Positions 8,788 to 18,570 are shown, numbered from the stretch's first letter. The stretch: 64,000 bases of DNA from Crocinitomicaceae bacterium (GCA_020635955.1 JACJYW010000003.1:124001-188000); one strand, 5' to 3'. Notes: generated by a model not told the origin, from the sequence alone. Numbers and translations are program-made.

Positions 8788-9285
8788 CTATTCAAAACTT
8801 ATAATAGCTTCACTTTGGGCAGGTTTTAAAGTTACACTTTTCGTTTGATCTTTATAGGAGTAGTGAACAATATTTTGTTGTTGGTCAGATAAGCTGAACA
8901 ATAGCGTATTTACTATTTTAACGGTAGACGGATCCGCAATATTGGTGAATGTAAAATAGAAGAACAGGTCATCCTGAAGGGTAACTTCTTTCCCCAAATA
9001 ATTCAGATCACATTGTTTATCAGCTGAGAATAACTTGAAATGATCTTTTAAATAATTGACAGCATATTGGATCACCTCAGTTGAATCATCATATTTTTCT
9101 ATATGAATATGTCCATCAAACTTATCTTCTAAAACATGTTCAAAATCATGTGCTGTCATTTTTAAAGAAACCTTGATCCGGTTTTCGACAGCATCAAATT
9201 CCATTTCTGCAATGGTTACATAGAATTTATGCGCCAATGAAGGCAAAGCAAACAATAAGGATAGAAGTAGTACTAGTTTTCTCAT
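8788..9285 (-). CDS. DUF6702 family periplasmic protein
   Basis: The 165-residue exported protein has a signal peptide (MRKLVLLLSLLFALPSLA) followed by HKFYVTIAEMEFDAVENRIKVSLKM, which is the hallmark beginning of the DUF6702 family found next to M1 peptidases in Bacteroidota. The rest is beta-rich with no catalytic motif visible. Function is unknown. It overlaps the upstream DUF1573 gene by four bases (ATGA type) and is followed by the M1 peptidase after two bases, so the three genes are probably translated from one transcript. Confidence 0.8.
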   Translation of the reverse strand: MRKLVLLLSLLFALPSLAHKFYVTIAEMEFDAVENRIKVSLKMTAHDFEHVLEDKFDGHIHIEKYDDSTEVIQYAVNYLKDHFKLFSADKQCDLNYLGKEVTLQDDLFFYFTFTNIADPSTVKIVNTLLFSLSDQQQNIVHYSYKDQTKSVTLKPAQSEAIISFE

Positions 9286-11246
9286 TTTAATAAATGTTTC
9301 TCAGGAATTATCTTCAAATATTGGAATTTCCTGAATTTAACAATTGGTATTGTACCGTCATATGCGGGACCTTGCATCAAAAACCGTTCCTCTGTGAATA
9401 TAATACGATTGGGATCTACTAATTTCCTCTTTAAGTAATCTTTTAATCTGTATTCACTTTCTAAAGCTCTTTCATAAGCAATAAAGATGTTCGTTTTATT
9501 CTTCTCCAGTTGTATCCTGGATATTGAAGACTCAATGATCAAATGAACGTAACCATTCTGATGAATTTCTTCTGCAATGTAATTGGCGAATTTTGAGAAA
9601 ACCCATGAAGCGGTATCAATTCCGTTAAAATAATAGTCAAAGTTTACCAGATAAGGATTAGTGGAAAATTCGTTAGTTCCATTTTGCTGATTCACAAGCG
9701 GAATTAGATTGAAATATTCATACTGTGAATATTCAGCATGTCGTTTGTTATGCCAGTTATATTCTGGTCCATGTACATATCCTTCCACCACCACTTCCAA
9801 TTCTCTACCTGTTTCTTTCAGGAACATATCCTGTAAAGCTTCTTTGATCTTCAAACCATCCTGATTTGCTAGAAGTAGTGTATTCTCCTCTCCTCCTCTA
9901 GGTATGTGAGATTTAGAAGACTCTACAAGGATTTTAATGGTTCTACCGGCTTTATGATTGAGCATAATGTTCTTCCAGAAATACTTGAACCCTTCATTTT
10001 CAAGATCAATATCTGTTGTTAATAAGGTTGATTGCCTGTAGGTAGGGAGCAATGGAGGAGTGATACGATCTGGCTTAACCTCATAGCTAAACTTTTGTAG
10101 TTCCTCTTCATCTGCTTTATCCCAAAGCATGAATTTGAACTTGTCTGTTGGATGAATACCCAATGAATCAAATTGAACATTCACTTCTTTTTTACTGATG
10201 CCTGATGATTTTTTGAGATGAGTGAAGATCAATTTCTCCAGCTGTTCACCAAATTTAACTCTATCGTGATAAGACATTCTTTTTGGAGATAAAACGACAC
10301 CTTGCAGATCCAGGCTACCTCTTGAAAACAATTTTGCTTCCAATCCTTCAAAATTAACCTGTTCGATTACTTCCTCAGTTGAAGGACGAGAAAATCGCTC
10401 GTAATTGAGCATGAGATCTTTATTCTCCACTACTTCATCATCAGTCAATTTGATCACCGATTCCTGAATAAGATCCGATCCAAAGTTGACGGAATACACC
10501 TTAATGCTTGCTTTTGACCAAAGTGGAAGATCATTATTTTCAACAAAAACCGGGTCGTCAAAGATCACCGTATTAGGATCATATCCTCTCATTCTGAATT
10601 CCCTCTGGATTTTTCCATGTGTGTAAAACAAAAGATATTCTAACTGCTCTATATCCTCGTAGTCTTTGACACCAACCTCAAATCCAATGGTAGTGAACTG
10701 GTAAAAATCGATCTCATAAGTAAGATCGTTGACGAAAGAAATGAAGAAATTAAAATCAAGGTAAGATGTGTCGTACGGAGTTATGGCGTAATAACTGATA
10801 GGTGCAACAAGGTATTCTATCAATTCAGCATTCACATTTTTAACAGCCATATTTTCAGACACCACATTACCTGAAATTTTCAAGAAAAATCTATGCTGAT
10901 CGTAGATCCCAATTCTTGAAACCACTTCGATACTTTTTGAAAACAAACCCGAACGTCCTTTAGGATCATAAGAGAACTTCAATTCAATTGATGAACGCGG
11001 CATTATGAGTGTGTCATCAGACAAAATAGCCGTGCAGCCACAAGAGGTATTGATATCATGAATACGAATGGTATCATCCTGATAAGGATTTTTCAGAATG
11101 AATTTGGCTGTGATCTTACCTCTGTTTTCGTAAACGTCTCCCAGATCCTGTGAGGGTTCATCCACCAGAATTTGTCCATAGCTAATGGAACTCAATAAAA
11201 ATATGAACAACAACCCTCCCCTCATCATTTTTCTACATTGGCGCAA
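9282..11246 (-). CDS. Exported DUF1573-domain protein with two OmpA-like C-terminal modules
   Basis: The protein of 654 residues starts with a signal peptide (to about residue 24, ISYGQ). It then has a DUF1573/ASH-like immunoglobulin-fold domain at about 25-125, recognisable by KFILKNPYQDDTIRIHDINTSCGCT and SYDPKGRSG. Two stretches near 435-520 and 570-650 (ILVESSKSHIP and LIIESSISRIQ, each followed by a helix with a LANQDGLKIKEAL or FIAYERALESEYRLK pattern and a beta strand) resemble degenerate OmpA-type modules. That is my reading and not certain. It overlaps the DUF819 gene upstream by 14 bases. Its role is unknown and a structural envelope function is likely. Confidence 0.65.
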   Translation of the reverse strand: MRQCRKMMRGGLLFIFLLSSISYGQILVDEPSQDLGDVYENRGKITAKFILKNPYQDDTIRIHDINTSCGCTAILSDDTLIMPRSSIELKFSYDPKGRSGLFSKSIEVVSRIGIYDQHRFFLKISGNVVSENMAVKNVNAELIEYLVAPISYYAITPYDTSYLDFNFFISFVNDLTYEIDFYQFTTIGFEVGVKDYEDIEQLEYLLFYTHGKIQREFRMRGYDPNTVIFDDPVFVENNDLPLWSKASIKVYSVNFGSDLIQESVIKLTDDEVVENKDLMLNYERFSRPSTEEVIEQVNFEGLEAKLFSRGSLDLQGVVLSPKRMSYHDRVKFGEQLEKLIFTHLKKSSGISKKEVNVQFDSLGIHPTDKFKFMLWDKADEEELQKFSYEVKPDRITPPLLPTYRQSTLLTTDIDLENEGFKYFWKNIMLNHKAGRTIKILVESSKSHIPRGGEENTLLLANQDGLKIKEALQDMFLKETGRELEVVVEGYVHGPEYNWHNKRHAEYSQYEYFNLIPLVNQQNGTNEFSTNPYLVNFDYYFNGIDTASWVFSKFANYIAEEIHQNGYVHLIIESSISRIQLEKNKTNIFIAYERALESEYRLKDYLKRKLVDPNRIIFTEERFLMQGPAYDGTIPIVKFRKFQYLKIIPEKHLLK

Positions 11247-12513
11247 CAGCCTGCATCATTTCAGCACATATGATTGCTCCTATGGTTCCGACAAAATATC
11301 CCAAAACTGCAAGTAGAACTCCTACGGTTGTAAGTGATGGATGAAACGCACCAGCCACTACAGGAGCAGAAGCAGCTCCACCAACATTGGCCTGAGATCC
11401 CACGGCTAAAAAGAAATATGGTGCCTTTATTAATTTCGCTACTAGGAAGAGTAATCCGATATGGAAAATGATCCAAATTACACCTACTACGATAAGTAAA
11501 GGGTTATCAAGAACTTTTAGCAAATCCATCTTCATTCCTATAGTGGCAACCAAAATGTAAATACAAATTGATCCGAATTTTGAAGCACCCACGCCTTCTA
11601 ATTTTCGTGCATTGGTAAAGGATGCTCCGAATCCAAAAAATGTTGCGATCAGTACTAACCAAAAGAATTTGCTTGCCACCACAGATTCTTCAGGCTTTGC
11701 AGCTATTGAGGTAAAATAATCTGCTAAAATATCTGATAAAAAATGGGAAACACTCACCCCAATAAAAGCTACACCCAGTATCTTCATATAGTCTGTTGTA
11801 GTTGCCTTTTTGGAAACCGATTTCTCAAAATTTTCCATCTTCACTACCAACTCATCAATAGCTGAATTATCAGCTTTTAGCCATTTGTCAATCTTTTCTT
11901 TATTTCCAATCCCCAAAAGCAATCCTGCCATCAATACATTAGCAACAACAATATCAACAGTTACCATTCCCCCATAGAGATCTTTATTATAGCCATACAC
12001 TTCAAGCATGGCAGTTTGATTCGCTCCTCCACCAATCCAGCTTCCCGCCAAAGTTGATAAACCTCTCCAGGCAGCATCTGCCCCTTCTCCACCTACAGTA
12101 TCTGGAGAAAATGTTGATGTTAGCATAACTGCAATTGGACCTCCTAGAATGATTCCGACTGTTGCGGTTCCAAACATGATCAATGCTTTGGGCCCTAACT
12201 TCAAAATCCCGGGTAAGTCAATGCTCAAGGTCATTAAGATCAATGCAGCAGGCAAACAATAATATTTTGCCATGGTGTAAAGATCTGAGTACTCAGGGCT
12301 AATCAAGCCAACTGTAGTAAGAATAGCTGGAATGAAATAGCAGAGAAACAAAGCGGGTATGATCTTGTAGAATTTTTTCCATCCACCTTCTTTAGAAGAA
12401 GTGTAAAAAATGAGCCCCAGAATTCCCATAAGAATCCCGAATACAATTTTGTCATCTGTGATCAAAGGCGCATTTGGATCATTCGCCAAATCTTGAGTAA
12501 GGTTTAAAAGCAT
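11233..12513 (-). CDS. DUF819 family polytopic inner-membrane protein
   Basis: The 426 residues form about ten to twelve hydrophobic helices with the family's glycine-rich ends: GSWIGGGANQTAML in the first half and SQANVGGAASAPVVAGAFHP plus a long LGYFVGTIGAIICAE helix at the C-terminus. This matches the DUF819 (YjcL-like) family of putative transporters related in fold to sodium-coupled anion permeases. The substrate is unknown. It is the first gene of a minus-strand cluster that continues into the DUF1573, DUF6702 and M1 peptidase genes. Confidence 0.82.
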   Translation of the reverse strand: MLLNLTQDLANDPNAPLITDDKIVFGILMGILGLIFYTSSKEGGWKKFYKIIPALFLCYFIPAILTTVGLISPEYSDLYTMAKYYCLPAALILMTLSIDLPGILKLGPKALIMFGTATVGIILGGPIAVMLTSTFSPDTVGGEGADAAWRGLSTLAGSWIGGGANQTAMLEVYGYNKDLYGGMVTVDIVVANVLMAGLLLGIGNKEKIDKWLKADNSAIDELVVKMENFEKSVSKKATTTDYMKILGVAFIGVSVSHFLSDILADYFTSIAAKPEESVVASKFFWLVLIATFFGFGASFTNARKLEGVGASKFGSICIYILVATIGMKMDLLKVLDNPLLIVVGVIWIIFHIGLLFLVAKLIKAPYFFLAVGSQANVGGAASAPVVAGAFHPSLTTVGVLLAVLGYFVGTIGAIICAEMMQAVAPM

Positions 12514-12519
12514 AAAAAA

Positions 12520-12987
12520 TTAATACGGCCCAACTATACAAGCATAAAAGGCCAATGAAAAAATATTATCTCCTTCAATAGAAATGATGCAATCCGAGCT
12601 GAAATTCGAGTCGCCCAAATAGATCTTGTTATTCTCAAATGTTAGAATGCAGTCGTTAGAAAAGGTTGAATTTCCTTTGTAAACTTTATTATCCTGAATA
12701 GTATAGACAATGCTTGATGAGAACTTTGACTCTCCTCTATACACTTTATCGTCATCAATGGTGTACAAACAATCAAAACTCATGGTTGAATTCCCTTTAT
12801 ACACTTTACTATTTTGGTAAGAATAGACTATATCACTCATCATAAAGCTATCTCCGTGATAGACTTTATTCTCTTTGATGGTATAAGCCAAATTGGAATT
12901 AAATCCAGAATCACCCATATATAACTTCACCTGGGCAATTGAAGTGGTCACAAACAAAGAAATACAAAGGGATACTAGGAATTTCAT
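12520..12987 (-). CDS. Small exported protein built from 20-residue repeats
   Basis: The start is MKFLVSLCISLFVTTSIAQ at 12987, a clear signal peptide; the longer open frame to 13056 would begin upstream of the -7 box at 12993-13000. After the signal the protein is made of five or six units of about 20 residues of the form VYkGnSxFSxDilYtIxdNK, for example VYKGNSTMSFDCLYTIDDDK and VYRGESKFSSSIVYTIQDNK. The regular spacing of aromatic, glycine and hydrophobic residues suggests a beta-solenoid or beta-propeller-like surface protein. No named family is assigned with confidence. It precedes the DUF819 gene by six bases. Confidence 0.7.
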   Translation of the reverse strand: MKFLVSLCISLFVTTSIAQVKLYMGDSGFNSNLAYTIKENKVYHGDSFMMSDIVYSYQNSKVYKGNSTMSFDCLYTIDDDKVYRGESKFSSSIVYTIQDNKVYKGNSTFSNDCILTFENNKIYLGDSNFSSDCIISIEGDNIFSLAFYACIVGPY

Positions 12988-12992
12988 GAAAT

Positions 12993-13000
12993 CAAATGTA
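12993..13000 (-). promoter_or_regulatory. -7 promoter element (TACATTTG on the minus strand)
   Basis: The plus strand reads CAAATGTA, i.e. TACATTTG on the minus strand, a full match to TAnnTTTG lying five bases upstream of the ATG at 12987. It sits between the two candidate starts and supports the shorter one. Confidence 0.45.
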
Positions 13001-13049
13001 GCAAAAATCGAACCATGCTTTTTGATTAGTTTTTCACAATCTGGGCGAA

Positions 13050-13077
13050 TTGTCAATGAAATAAGCCCTTATATTTG
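13050..13077 (+). promoter_or_regulatory. Bacteroidota promoter TTG-N17-TATATTTG
   Basis: A -33 TTG at 13050-13052 and a -7 TATATTTG at 13070-13077 are separated by 17 bases, a full match to the phylum's vegetative promoter. Transcription should begin around 13083, so the TTG codon at 13075 cannot be the translation start and the ATG at 13093 is used with a leader of only about ten bases. Confidence 0.7.
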
Positions 13078-13092
13078 CATCAAACTTTACAA

Positions 13093-14154
13093 ATGGAAAA
13101 GATCATATCGGGAATTCAACAAATGGGAATTGGTGTACCAGACGTACAAAAGATCTGGAAGTGGTACAGAGAGATGTTTGGTATTGATGTTCGAATTTTT
13201 GAAGAAGCTGCTGAGGCACCCCTTATGACCATTTATACAGGAGGAGTTGTTCACAGCAGAACAGCCACACTTGCCTTGAGTATGGAAAGTGGTGGTGGAA
13301 TGGAGATCTGGCAATTCACTTCTCGTCCAACTGAAAAAGCGGCATTCGACATTATGTTGGGAGACTACGGTTTTTATGCATGTAGAATTAAATCCAAAGA
13401 TGTTCAGGCGTCATATGATTATCACAAATCAAAAGGGGTCAAATTGCTTGGCGAACCTGCAAAGGCTCCAAATGGTGATCTGAACTACTTTTTGGAAGAC
13501 CCTAATGGTAATATTTTCAATATTGTTCCGGGTGATGGTTGGTTTGTTGATACTAAACACCCTTCAAAATGTGGAGGTGTTGCTGGTGTAATGATAGGCG
13601 TAAGTGATATTGACAGATCATTAAAACTGTATCAGGACATTCTTGAATATAACTATAAAGAATACGATAATAAAGGGGTTTTTGATTGCTACCAAGGCTT
13701 GCCTGCGGGAGATCAGAATTTCAGAAGAGTTTTATTATCACACGATCAGGAAAGAATGGGGCCATTCTCAAAGCTTTTAGGACCAACTAAAATCGAATTG
13801 GTTGAAGCCATTGACAGAAAAGGAAAAAAGATCTTTGAAAACAGATTCTGGGGAGATTGGGGATATATCCATTTGTGCTTTGACGTTCAAGGTATGGAAT
13901 CTTTGAAAAAAGAATGTGAAGCTGCAGGTTTTCCTTTTACGGTAGATAGCGGAGACACCTTTGACATGGGTGAAGCTGGAGGACGCTTTTCTTATATTGA
14001 AGATCCTGACGGAGCCTGGGTGGAATTCGTGGAAACTCATAAAGTTCCAGTAATGAAGAAACTGGGATGGTACATCAACCTTAAAAAGAGGGATCCTAAA
14101 AAGAGACTTCCAAACTGGATGTTGAAAGCCATGGGCATGAACCGGGTGAAGTAA
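13093..14154 (+). CDS. Two-module VOC family protein, 4-hydroxyphenylpyruvate dioxygenase-like
   Basis: Two vicinal-oxygen-chelate (glyoxalase/dioxygenase) modules are visible. The first spans about residues 5-150 (GIQQMGIGVPDVQKIWKWYREMFG to NYFLEDPNGNIFNIVPGD). The second spans about 160-320 (GVAGVMIGVSDIDRSLKLYQDIL to YIEDPDGAWVEFVE) with a candidate metal His in WGYIHLCFDV and Glu in WVEFVE. The architecture resembles HPPD-type dioxygenases and related lyases, but the 353 residues lack the typical HPPD C-terminal signature as far as I can see, so the substrate is open. The gene stands alone between its own promoter and an antisense channel gene. Confidence 0.75.
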   Translation: MEKIISGIQQMGIGVPDVQKIWKWYREMFGIDVRIFEEAAEAPLMTIYTGGVVHSRTATLALSMESGGGMEIWQFTSRPTEKAAFDIMLGDYGFYACRIKSKDVQASYDYHKSKGVKLLGEPAKAPNGDLNYFLEDPNGNIFNIVPGDGWFVDTKHPSKCGGVAGVMIGVSDIDRSLKLYQDILEYNYKEYDNKGVFDCYQGLPAGDQNFRRVLLSHDQERMGPFSKLLGPTKIELVEAIDRKGKKIFENRFWGDWGYIHLCFDVQGMESLKKECEAAGFPFTVDSGDTFDMGEAGGRFSYIEDPDGAWVEFVETHKVPVMKKLGWYINLKKRDPKKRLPNWMLKAMGMNRVK

Positions 14155-14367
14155 TTTTGGTTTATTTAAAGCTATCTCAATATTTTCTGCCCCATTGAAG
14201 GCGGTTAGCTTGTGGATTGAGAAGTAAAGCAAAACGAAGCAGCTCAAGGCGACAAAGGAGCCCTTGTGAGCAAAGTGAGGTTACTGAACAATACACAACT
14301 ATGAGCTAAAAATGGATAAGGCAGCCAACTACAATTTGCTTTTTGGAGAATTAATTGTCTATTTTAA

Positions 14368-16023
14368 TTATCTAAGGATCTTACGAACGAATGCCACCGT
14401 AAAGTAAGACATCATAAACACCCCTACCCAGCCTTCAACAGCCGATATTAGTCTGCACCATTGGGTTGGATAGTAGTCTCCATATCCAATTGTAAAGAAA
14501 GTAATGGCTGAATGATACATTGATTTGGCAAACACATTCAAATTGTCAGATGCATCCACAGAGTTAATGATCTCCCCTAGCCCTACCAGTTGAAAGCCGA
14601 TATAAACCAGTCCGAAAAGAAATAGAGCAACGAGCATACTCACAAATACCCTATTAGGACTAGTAGCAAACAATCCCATTCTGTCAAACACTAATGATTT
14701 TGCTCCATACAGCAACCATAAACCAGGCTTGAATTTGTATCGTTTAACGTTCTTCTCATAATCTGCCTGAAGTTGGAATCGCTTAAAATAAACATATGCC
14801 CAGTCTTCATCTTCATACTGACCTGTTTGGGTGAAATTGTTCTTTAGGATATTAAATTGTTCTGCTTTTCTAGAAGGCAATAGGTCCTGACTTAATATCA
14901 AATCCTTTACGTTATTCTTTTCCCAGTTGATAATGATCTTACCTAAATTCCTTGTACCAAGAATGATGAGTTTATTCAAGGCATCCGGCTTCAAAAAATT
15001 GATATCCGTGATGGAATGCAGGTATGATTCGGACAGATCGATCGTATCCATTTTTTTCACTCTAAGATCAAGTGTAGCATGGATATCCGAATTTGTTATG
15101 GTTATTTTATCTCCAGTTGCAGCTTCAAAAGAGATGGATTTACCTCCGTAGCTGATATGGTCAAAATTGGCTTCATCCTTGCCAAAATTCATTCGTTTGA
15201 AATTCAGGTCTCCTCCTTCAAACTGACACAATCTAAAGGTTAATTTTCCTTCATCCATCTCCGACTCTTCAAAAGTGATCAATCCGTTCCCAAATAAGGA
15301 TCTTCTGAAATCCACCTTTCCTTTTCCAAACAGCACTCTTCTGAAATCAAGTACTGATCCGTAAAACTTGATCTTTTCGAATGTTTTAAAGCCATCTCCA
15401 AACTCAGCAAAGTGGAATTTCACTTTAGCCTGATTAAAGTTGACTCTTTTGAAGTTCACCGTTTCAGCCTTGATGGTAGCATTGATAAACGATACTATTT
15501 GCCCATTAAAATGCGAGTTCTCAAATTTCAACGCCTCCAGACCATTAAAAACAGCATACTGAAAAATTGTTTGGAAAGAGTGGAAATTGCAATTCGAAAA
15601 ATCAACAATATCACAATCAAATCTGGTATGCGTAAAGTTCAGTGACCCATGAGAAAAAGTGGCGTTAGCCATATTCACATTACCTACAAAATGAATATGT
15701 GAAAAATCGGTAAAGGCATCACAATCAAAAAAGGCAAATTCAGCTGAAAATGAAGGAATAACAATCTTTTCTTTGACATCAAGTTTTCTTATTCTTCGAT
15801 ACTCAGAAACTGAAAAATCCTTAATGTAACAGTTGTCCAGATTTATTCCAGCATTTCGATCTAACCAATCATAAATGGTCTCTACTTCAACTAATCCAAA
15901 ATAGCGTTCTGTGATCTTCTTTTGAGCATAATATTGAATGATCTTTACAGACCTATTGAAATGTCGTCCATCAAATTCAATGGATTCATCCAATATTTCG
16001 ATCTCGTAAAACCTTTGGCTCAT
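14368..16023 (-). CDS. Beta-helix (pentapeptide-like repeat) protein fused to a potassium-channel pore
   Basis: The first ~330 residues are repeats rich in Phe, Asn and Gly at regular spacing (e.g. GKVDFRRSLFGNGLITF, GKLTFRLCQFEGGDLNF), predicting a right-handed beta-helix of the pentapeptide-repeat type. After a helical linker come two transmembrane helices (about 450-475 and 525-548) flanking a pore helix and the selectivity filter TIGYGD at 511-516, which is the two-helix K+ channel (Ion_trans_2) signature. The N-terminal solenoid is probably cytosolic because no signal peptide precedes it. The ligand or partner that gates the channel is unknown. No neighbouring gene suggests its role. Confidence 0.83.
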   Translation of the reverse strand: MSQRFYEIEILDESIEFDGRHFNRSVKIIQYYAQKKITERYFGLVEVETIYDWLDRNAGINLDNCYIKDFSVSEYRRIRKLDVKEKIVIPSFSAEFAFFDCDAFTDFSHIHFVGNVNMANATFSHGSLNFTHTRFDCDIVDFSNCNFHSFQTIFQYAVFNGLEALKFENSHFNGQIVSFINATIKAETVNFKRVNFNQAKVKFHFAEFGDGFKTFEKIKFYGSVLDFRRVLFGKGKVDFRRSLFGNGLITFEESEMDEGKLTFRLCQFEGGDLNFKRMNFGKDEANFDHISYGGKSISFEAATGDKITITNSDIHATLDLRVKKMDTIDLSESYLHSITDINFLKPDALNKLIILGTRNLGKIIINWEKNNVKDLILSQDLLPSRKAEQFNILKNNFTQTGQYEDEDWAYVYFKRFQLQADYEKNVKRYKFKPGLWLLYGAKSLVFDRMGLFATSPNRVFVSMLVALFLFGLVYIGFQLVGLGEIINSVDASDNLNVFAKSMYHSAITFFTIGYGDYYPTQWCRLISAVEGWVGVFMMSYFTVAFVRKILR

Positions 16024-16071
16024 TGTTAAAATTACCTACTAAATATAGCCAAAAAGATAAATCCTGGCTGT

Positions 16072-17154
16072 TTATTTCAATTGAACTGTTTGCAACCTAA
16101 GCAAATGATCAAGAATCGTAATAGCTGTCATAGCTTCAACAATTGGAACTGCTCTGGGAACAACACAGGCATCATGTCTACCTTCAACATTTATTTGAAT
16201 GGATTTGCCTTCTACATTAACCGTATTTTGGGCTTTTGAGATTGTGGCAACTGGTTTGAAGCCCACATTAAAATAAATGTGCTGACCATTCGAGATACCT
16301 CCCTGAATTCCACCTGAATAATTTGTTTTGGTATGAACCTCACCATTTTCGACCAAAAATTCGTCATTGTGTTCTGACCCTCTCATTGAAACGGATCTAA
16401 ATCCGCTTCCCAATTCAAAGCCTTTAACTGTATTGATACTGAACATGGCCTTTGCCAGATCAGCATTTAATCGATCAAACACAGGTTCTCCTAATCCAAT
16501 AACAGGATTACCCACTACACAGTGGATCATACCCCCTAAAGAATCTCCCTCTTCCTTTACTTTACTGATCAATGCGATCATTTCCTCTGCCAATTCAGCA
16601 CTTGGACACCTTACCACATTATCTTCAATTTTAGACAGGTCAACATCCAAATAGTCATCTGTCAATTCAAGATCTCCAATTTGAGAAACAAAAGCAGTGA
16701 TCTTGATCCCTTTAACAGTCAAAATCTGCTTAGCTATAGCTCCTGCCACAACTCTACAAGCTGTTTCTCTGGCACTTGATCTACCTCCTCCTCTGTAATC
16801 ACGAATGCCATATTTTTCCTGGTAAACATAATCTGCATGAGATGGACGATAAACATCTTTGATATCACCGTAATCCTTTGATCTTTGATCTTTATTACGG
16901 ATAATAAAACCAATTGGAGTACCTAAGGTCTTCCCCTCGAAAATTCCAGAAAGGATCTCTACCTGGTCTTCTTCTTTACGCTCTGTAGATATGTTAGATT
17001 GCCCAGGTTTTCTTCTATCCAATTCTCTTTGGATCAGATCAACATCAATAGTAATATTAGCGGGACATCCATCAATAACACCACCAATAGCTGGTCCGTG
17101 CGATTCACCAAAAGTGGTTAGCTTGAAGATATTTCCGATAGTATTACCTGCCAT
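16072..17154 (-). CDS. aroC: Chorismate synthase
   Basis: Chorismate synthase carries out the last step of the shikimate pathway, eliminating phosphate from 5-enolpyruvylshikimate-3-phosphate with reduced FMN. The family hallmarks are present: [18 protein letters not shown] at the N-terminus, [15 protein letters not shown] and [17 protein letters not shown] in the middle and [17 protein letters not shown] near the C-terminus. The 360-residue length is normal. The start codon directly abuts the stop of the phosphohexomutase gene upstream (no spacer), so the two are probably cotranscribed. Confidence 0.97.
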   Translation of the reverse strand: MAGNTIGNIFKLTTFGESHGPAIGGVIDGCPANITIDVDLIQRELDRRKPGQSNISTERKEEDQVEILSGIFEGKTLGTPIGFIIRNKDQRSKDYGDIKDVYRPSHADYVYQEKYGIRDYRGGGRSSARETACRVVAGAIAKQILTVKGIKITAFVSQIGDLELTDDYLDVDLSKIEDNVVRCPSAELAEEMIALISKVKEEGDSLGGMIHCVVGNPVIGLGEPVFDRLNADLAKAMFSINTVKGFELGSGFRSVSMRGSEHNDEFLVENGEVHTKTNYSGGIQGGISNGQHIYFNVGFKPVATISKAQNTVNVEGKSIQINVEGRHDACVVPRAVPIVEAMTAITILDHLLRLQTVQLK

Positions 17155-18570
17155 TTATGCGCCAATAGTTAGCTTACATGCTTCAAGAATTACTCTCACT
17201 TCATCTAAAGTAGGAGCCTCAGCATAGGTTCTTAAAACGGGTTCAGTACCTGAAGGTCTTATCATTACCCAACGATCATCATCAAACGTATATTTAAATC
17301 CGTCCAGATCTTCCACCTTTTTCACTTTGTATTTACCAAAAAGGTGAAAACTATCTGATTTACATTTTTCAATGATGGAATGTTTTAATTGTTCATCAAT
17401 ATGAAGGTCGTTTCTTTCGAAAGCGAAAGGTCCGACAATTTCATACACCTCTTCGATCAAATCCTCTAATGATTTTCCGGTTTTTGCCATAAACTCCCAG
17501 ATGGTCAACCCCATCCAAACTCCATCTCTTTCAGGAATAAAGGTTTTAAGCGCTATACCTCCAGACTCCTCTCCTCCTAACAGGATATCATTAGCAGGAT
17601 CAGCCATAAGACCAGCAATGTATTTAAAACCGATCTTTACTTCAATGTGCTCTAATCCGTAATGTTCACACAGTTTCTTGATCCTTGGAGTTGAGCTGAA
17701 GCCAGTCACCACTTTACCTGACATTCCTTTATATTTCACCAAATAATGTATGGTTAAAAGAATAATATGATGAGAATCTACGAATTCACCTTTTGAGTTG
17801 TATAACCCTATTCTATCAGCATCTCCATCAGTTGCCAACCCACAATCAAGGTTATGATTGAGATGGATAAGATCTGCGAATTCTCTCAAGTTCTTATCTA
17901 TAGGCTCAGGAGCCTGACCATTAAACGAAGGGTTGTTATCGCAATGAAGGAATTCAATAGAAGGTAATAACTTTTTCATTACCCCTTGACCGGCACCATA
18001 CATGGCGTCATACGCCCAACCAAATTTACTATTGGCAATTAGATCAAGATCAAAGGTGTCTCTCACTTTTTGGATGTACATTTCTTCCAGGTCAACAATT
18101 TGAATCAAACCATTATTCTTTGCTTCATTGAGCGAGATCTGATTTAAATTAATGTTGTTTTCTGCAGGAATGATCTGTTCGATCTCATCTACCTGAGCGG
18201 GTAACAACGGACCACCAAAATGTCCTTTTAACTTATATCCATTATAAGCAGGAGGATTATGACTTGCCGTGATAACAATACCTAATGAGGCTTTTAGCTC
18301 TATTGTTCCGTAAGAAACCATTGGAGTACTAACGAATCCTTTATCTGAGTAAATCACTTTGATTCCACTGTGAACAAGGATCTTGGCTGTAGTCTCAAGA
18401 AACATCTTCCCTCCAAATCTGCAGTCATGGCCAATTACCACTGAAGGATTTTGAAAATTCTTCTTCAACCAAATAGCTACGGCCGAAGTTACTCTAGCTA
18501 CATTGTCAACGGTATAATCTTCAGCGATTATGGCTCGCCAGCCATCAGTTCCAAACTTAATTTTTGTCAT
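17155..18570 (-). CDS. Phosphoglucomutase/phosphomannomutase family enzyme
   Basis: This is an alpha-D-phosphohexomutase interconverting 1- and 6-phosphates of hexoses. The phosphoserine loop ITASHNPPAYNGYK, the metal-binding DGDADRIG, the sugar loop GGEESGG and the phosphate-binding RPSGTEPVLRTYAEA loop appear in the family order across 471 residues. The choice between glucose, mannose and glucosamine phosphate cannot be made from sequence alone. The next gene on this strand (aroC) follows without a gap. Confidence 0.9.
   Translation of the reverse strand: MTKIKFGTDGWRAIIAEDYTVDNVARVTSAVAIWLKKNFQNPSVVIGHDCRFGGKMFLETTAKILVHSGIKVIYSDKGFVSTPMVSYGTIELKASLGIVITASHNPPAYNGYKLKGHFGGPLLPAQVDEIEQIIPAENNINLNQISLNEAKNNGLIQIVDLEEMYIQKVRDTFDLDLIANSKFGWAYDAMYGAGQGVMKKLLPSIEFLHCDNNPSFNGQAPEPIDKNLREFADLIHLNHNLDCGLATDGDADRIGLYNSKGEFVDSHHIILLTIHYLVKYKGMSGKVVTGFSSTPRIKKLCEHYGLEHIEVKIGFKYIAGLMADPANDILLGGEESGGIALKTFIPERDGVWMGLTIWEFMAKTGKSLEDLIEEVYEIVGPFAFERNDLHIDEQLKHSIIEKCKSDSFHLFGKYKVKKVEDLDGFKYTFDDDRWVMIRPSGTEPVLRTYAEAPTLDEVRVILEACKLTIGA

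Noticed and set aside
13777..14247. Long minus-strand open frame opposite the VOC gene
   Set aside because: It is the antisense shadow of a well-supported gene with no family motif or promoter of its own.
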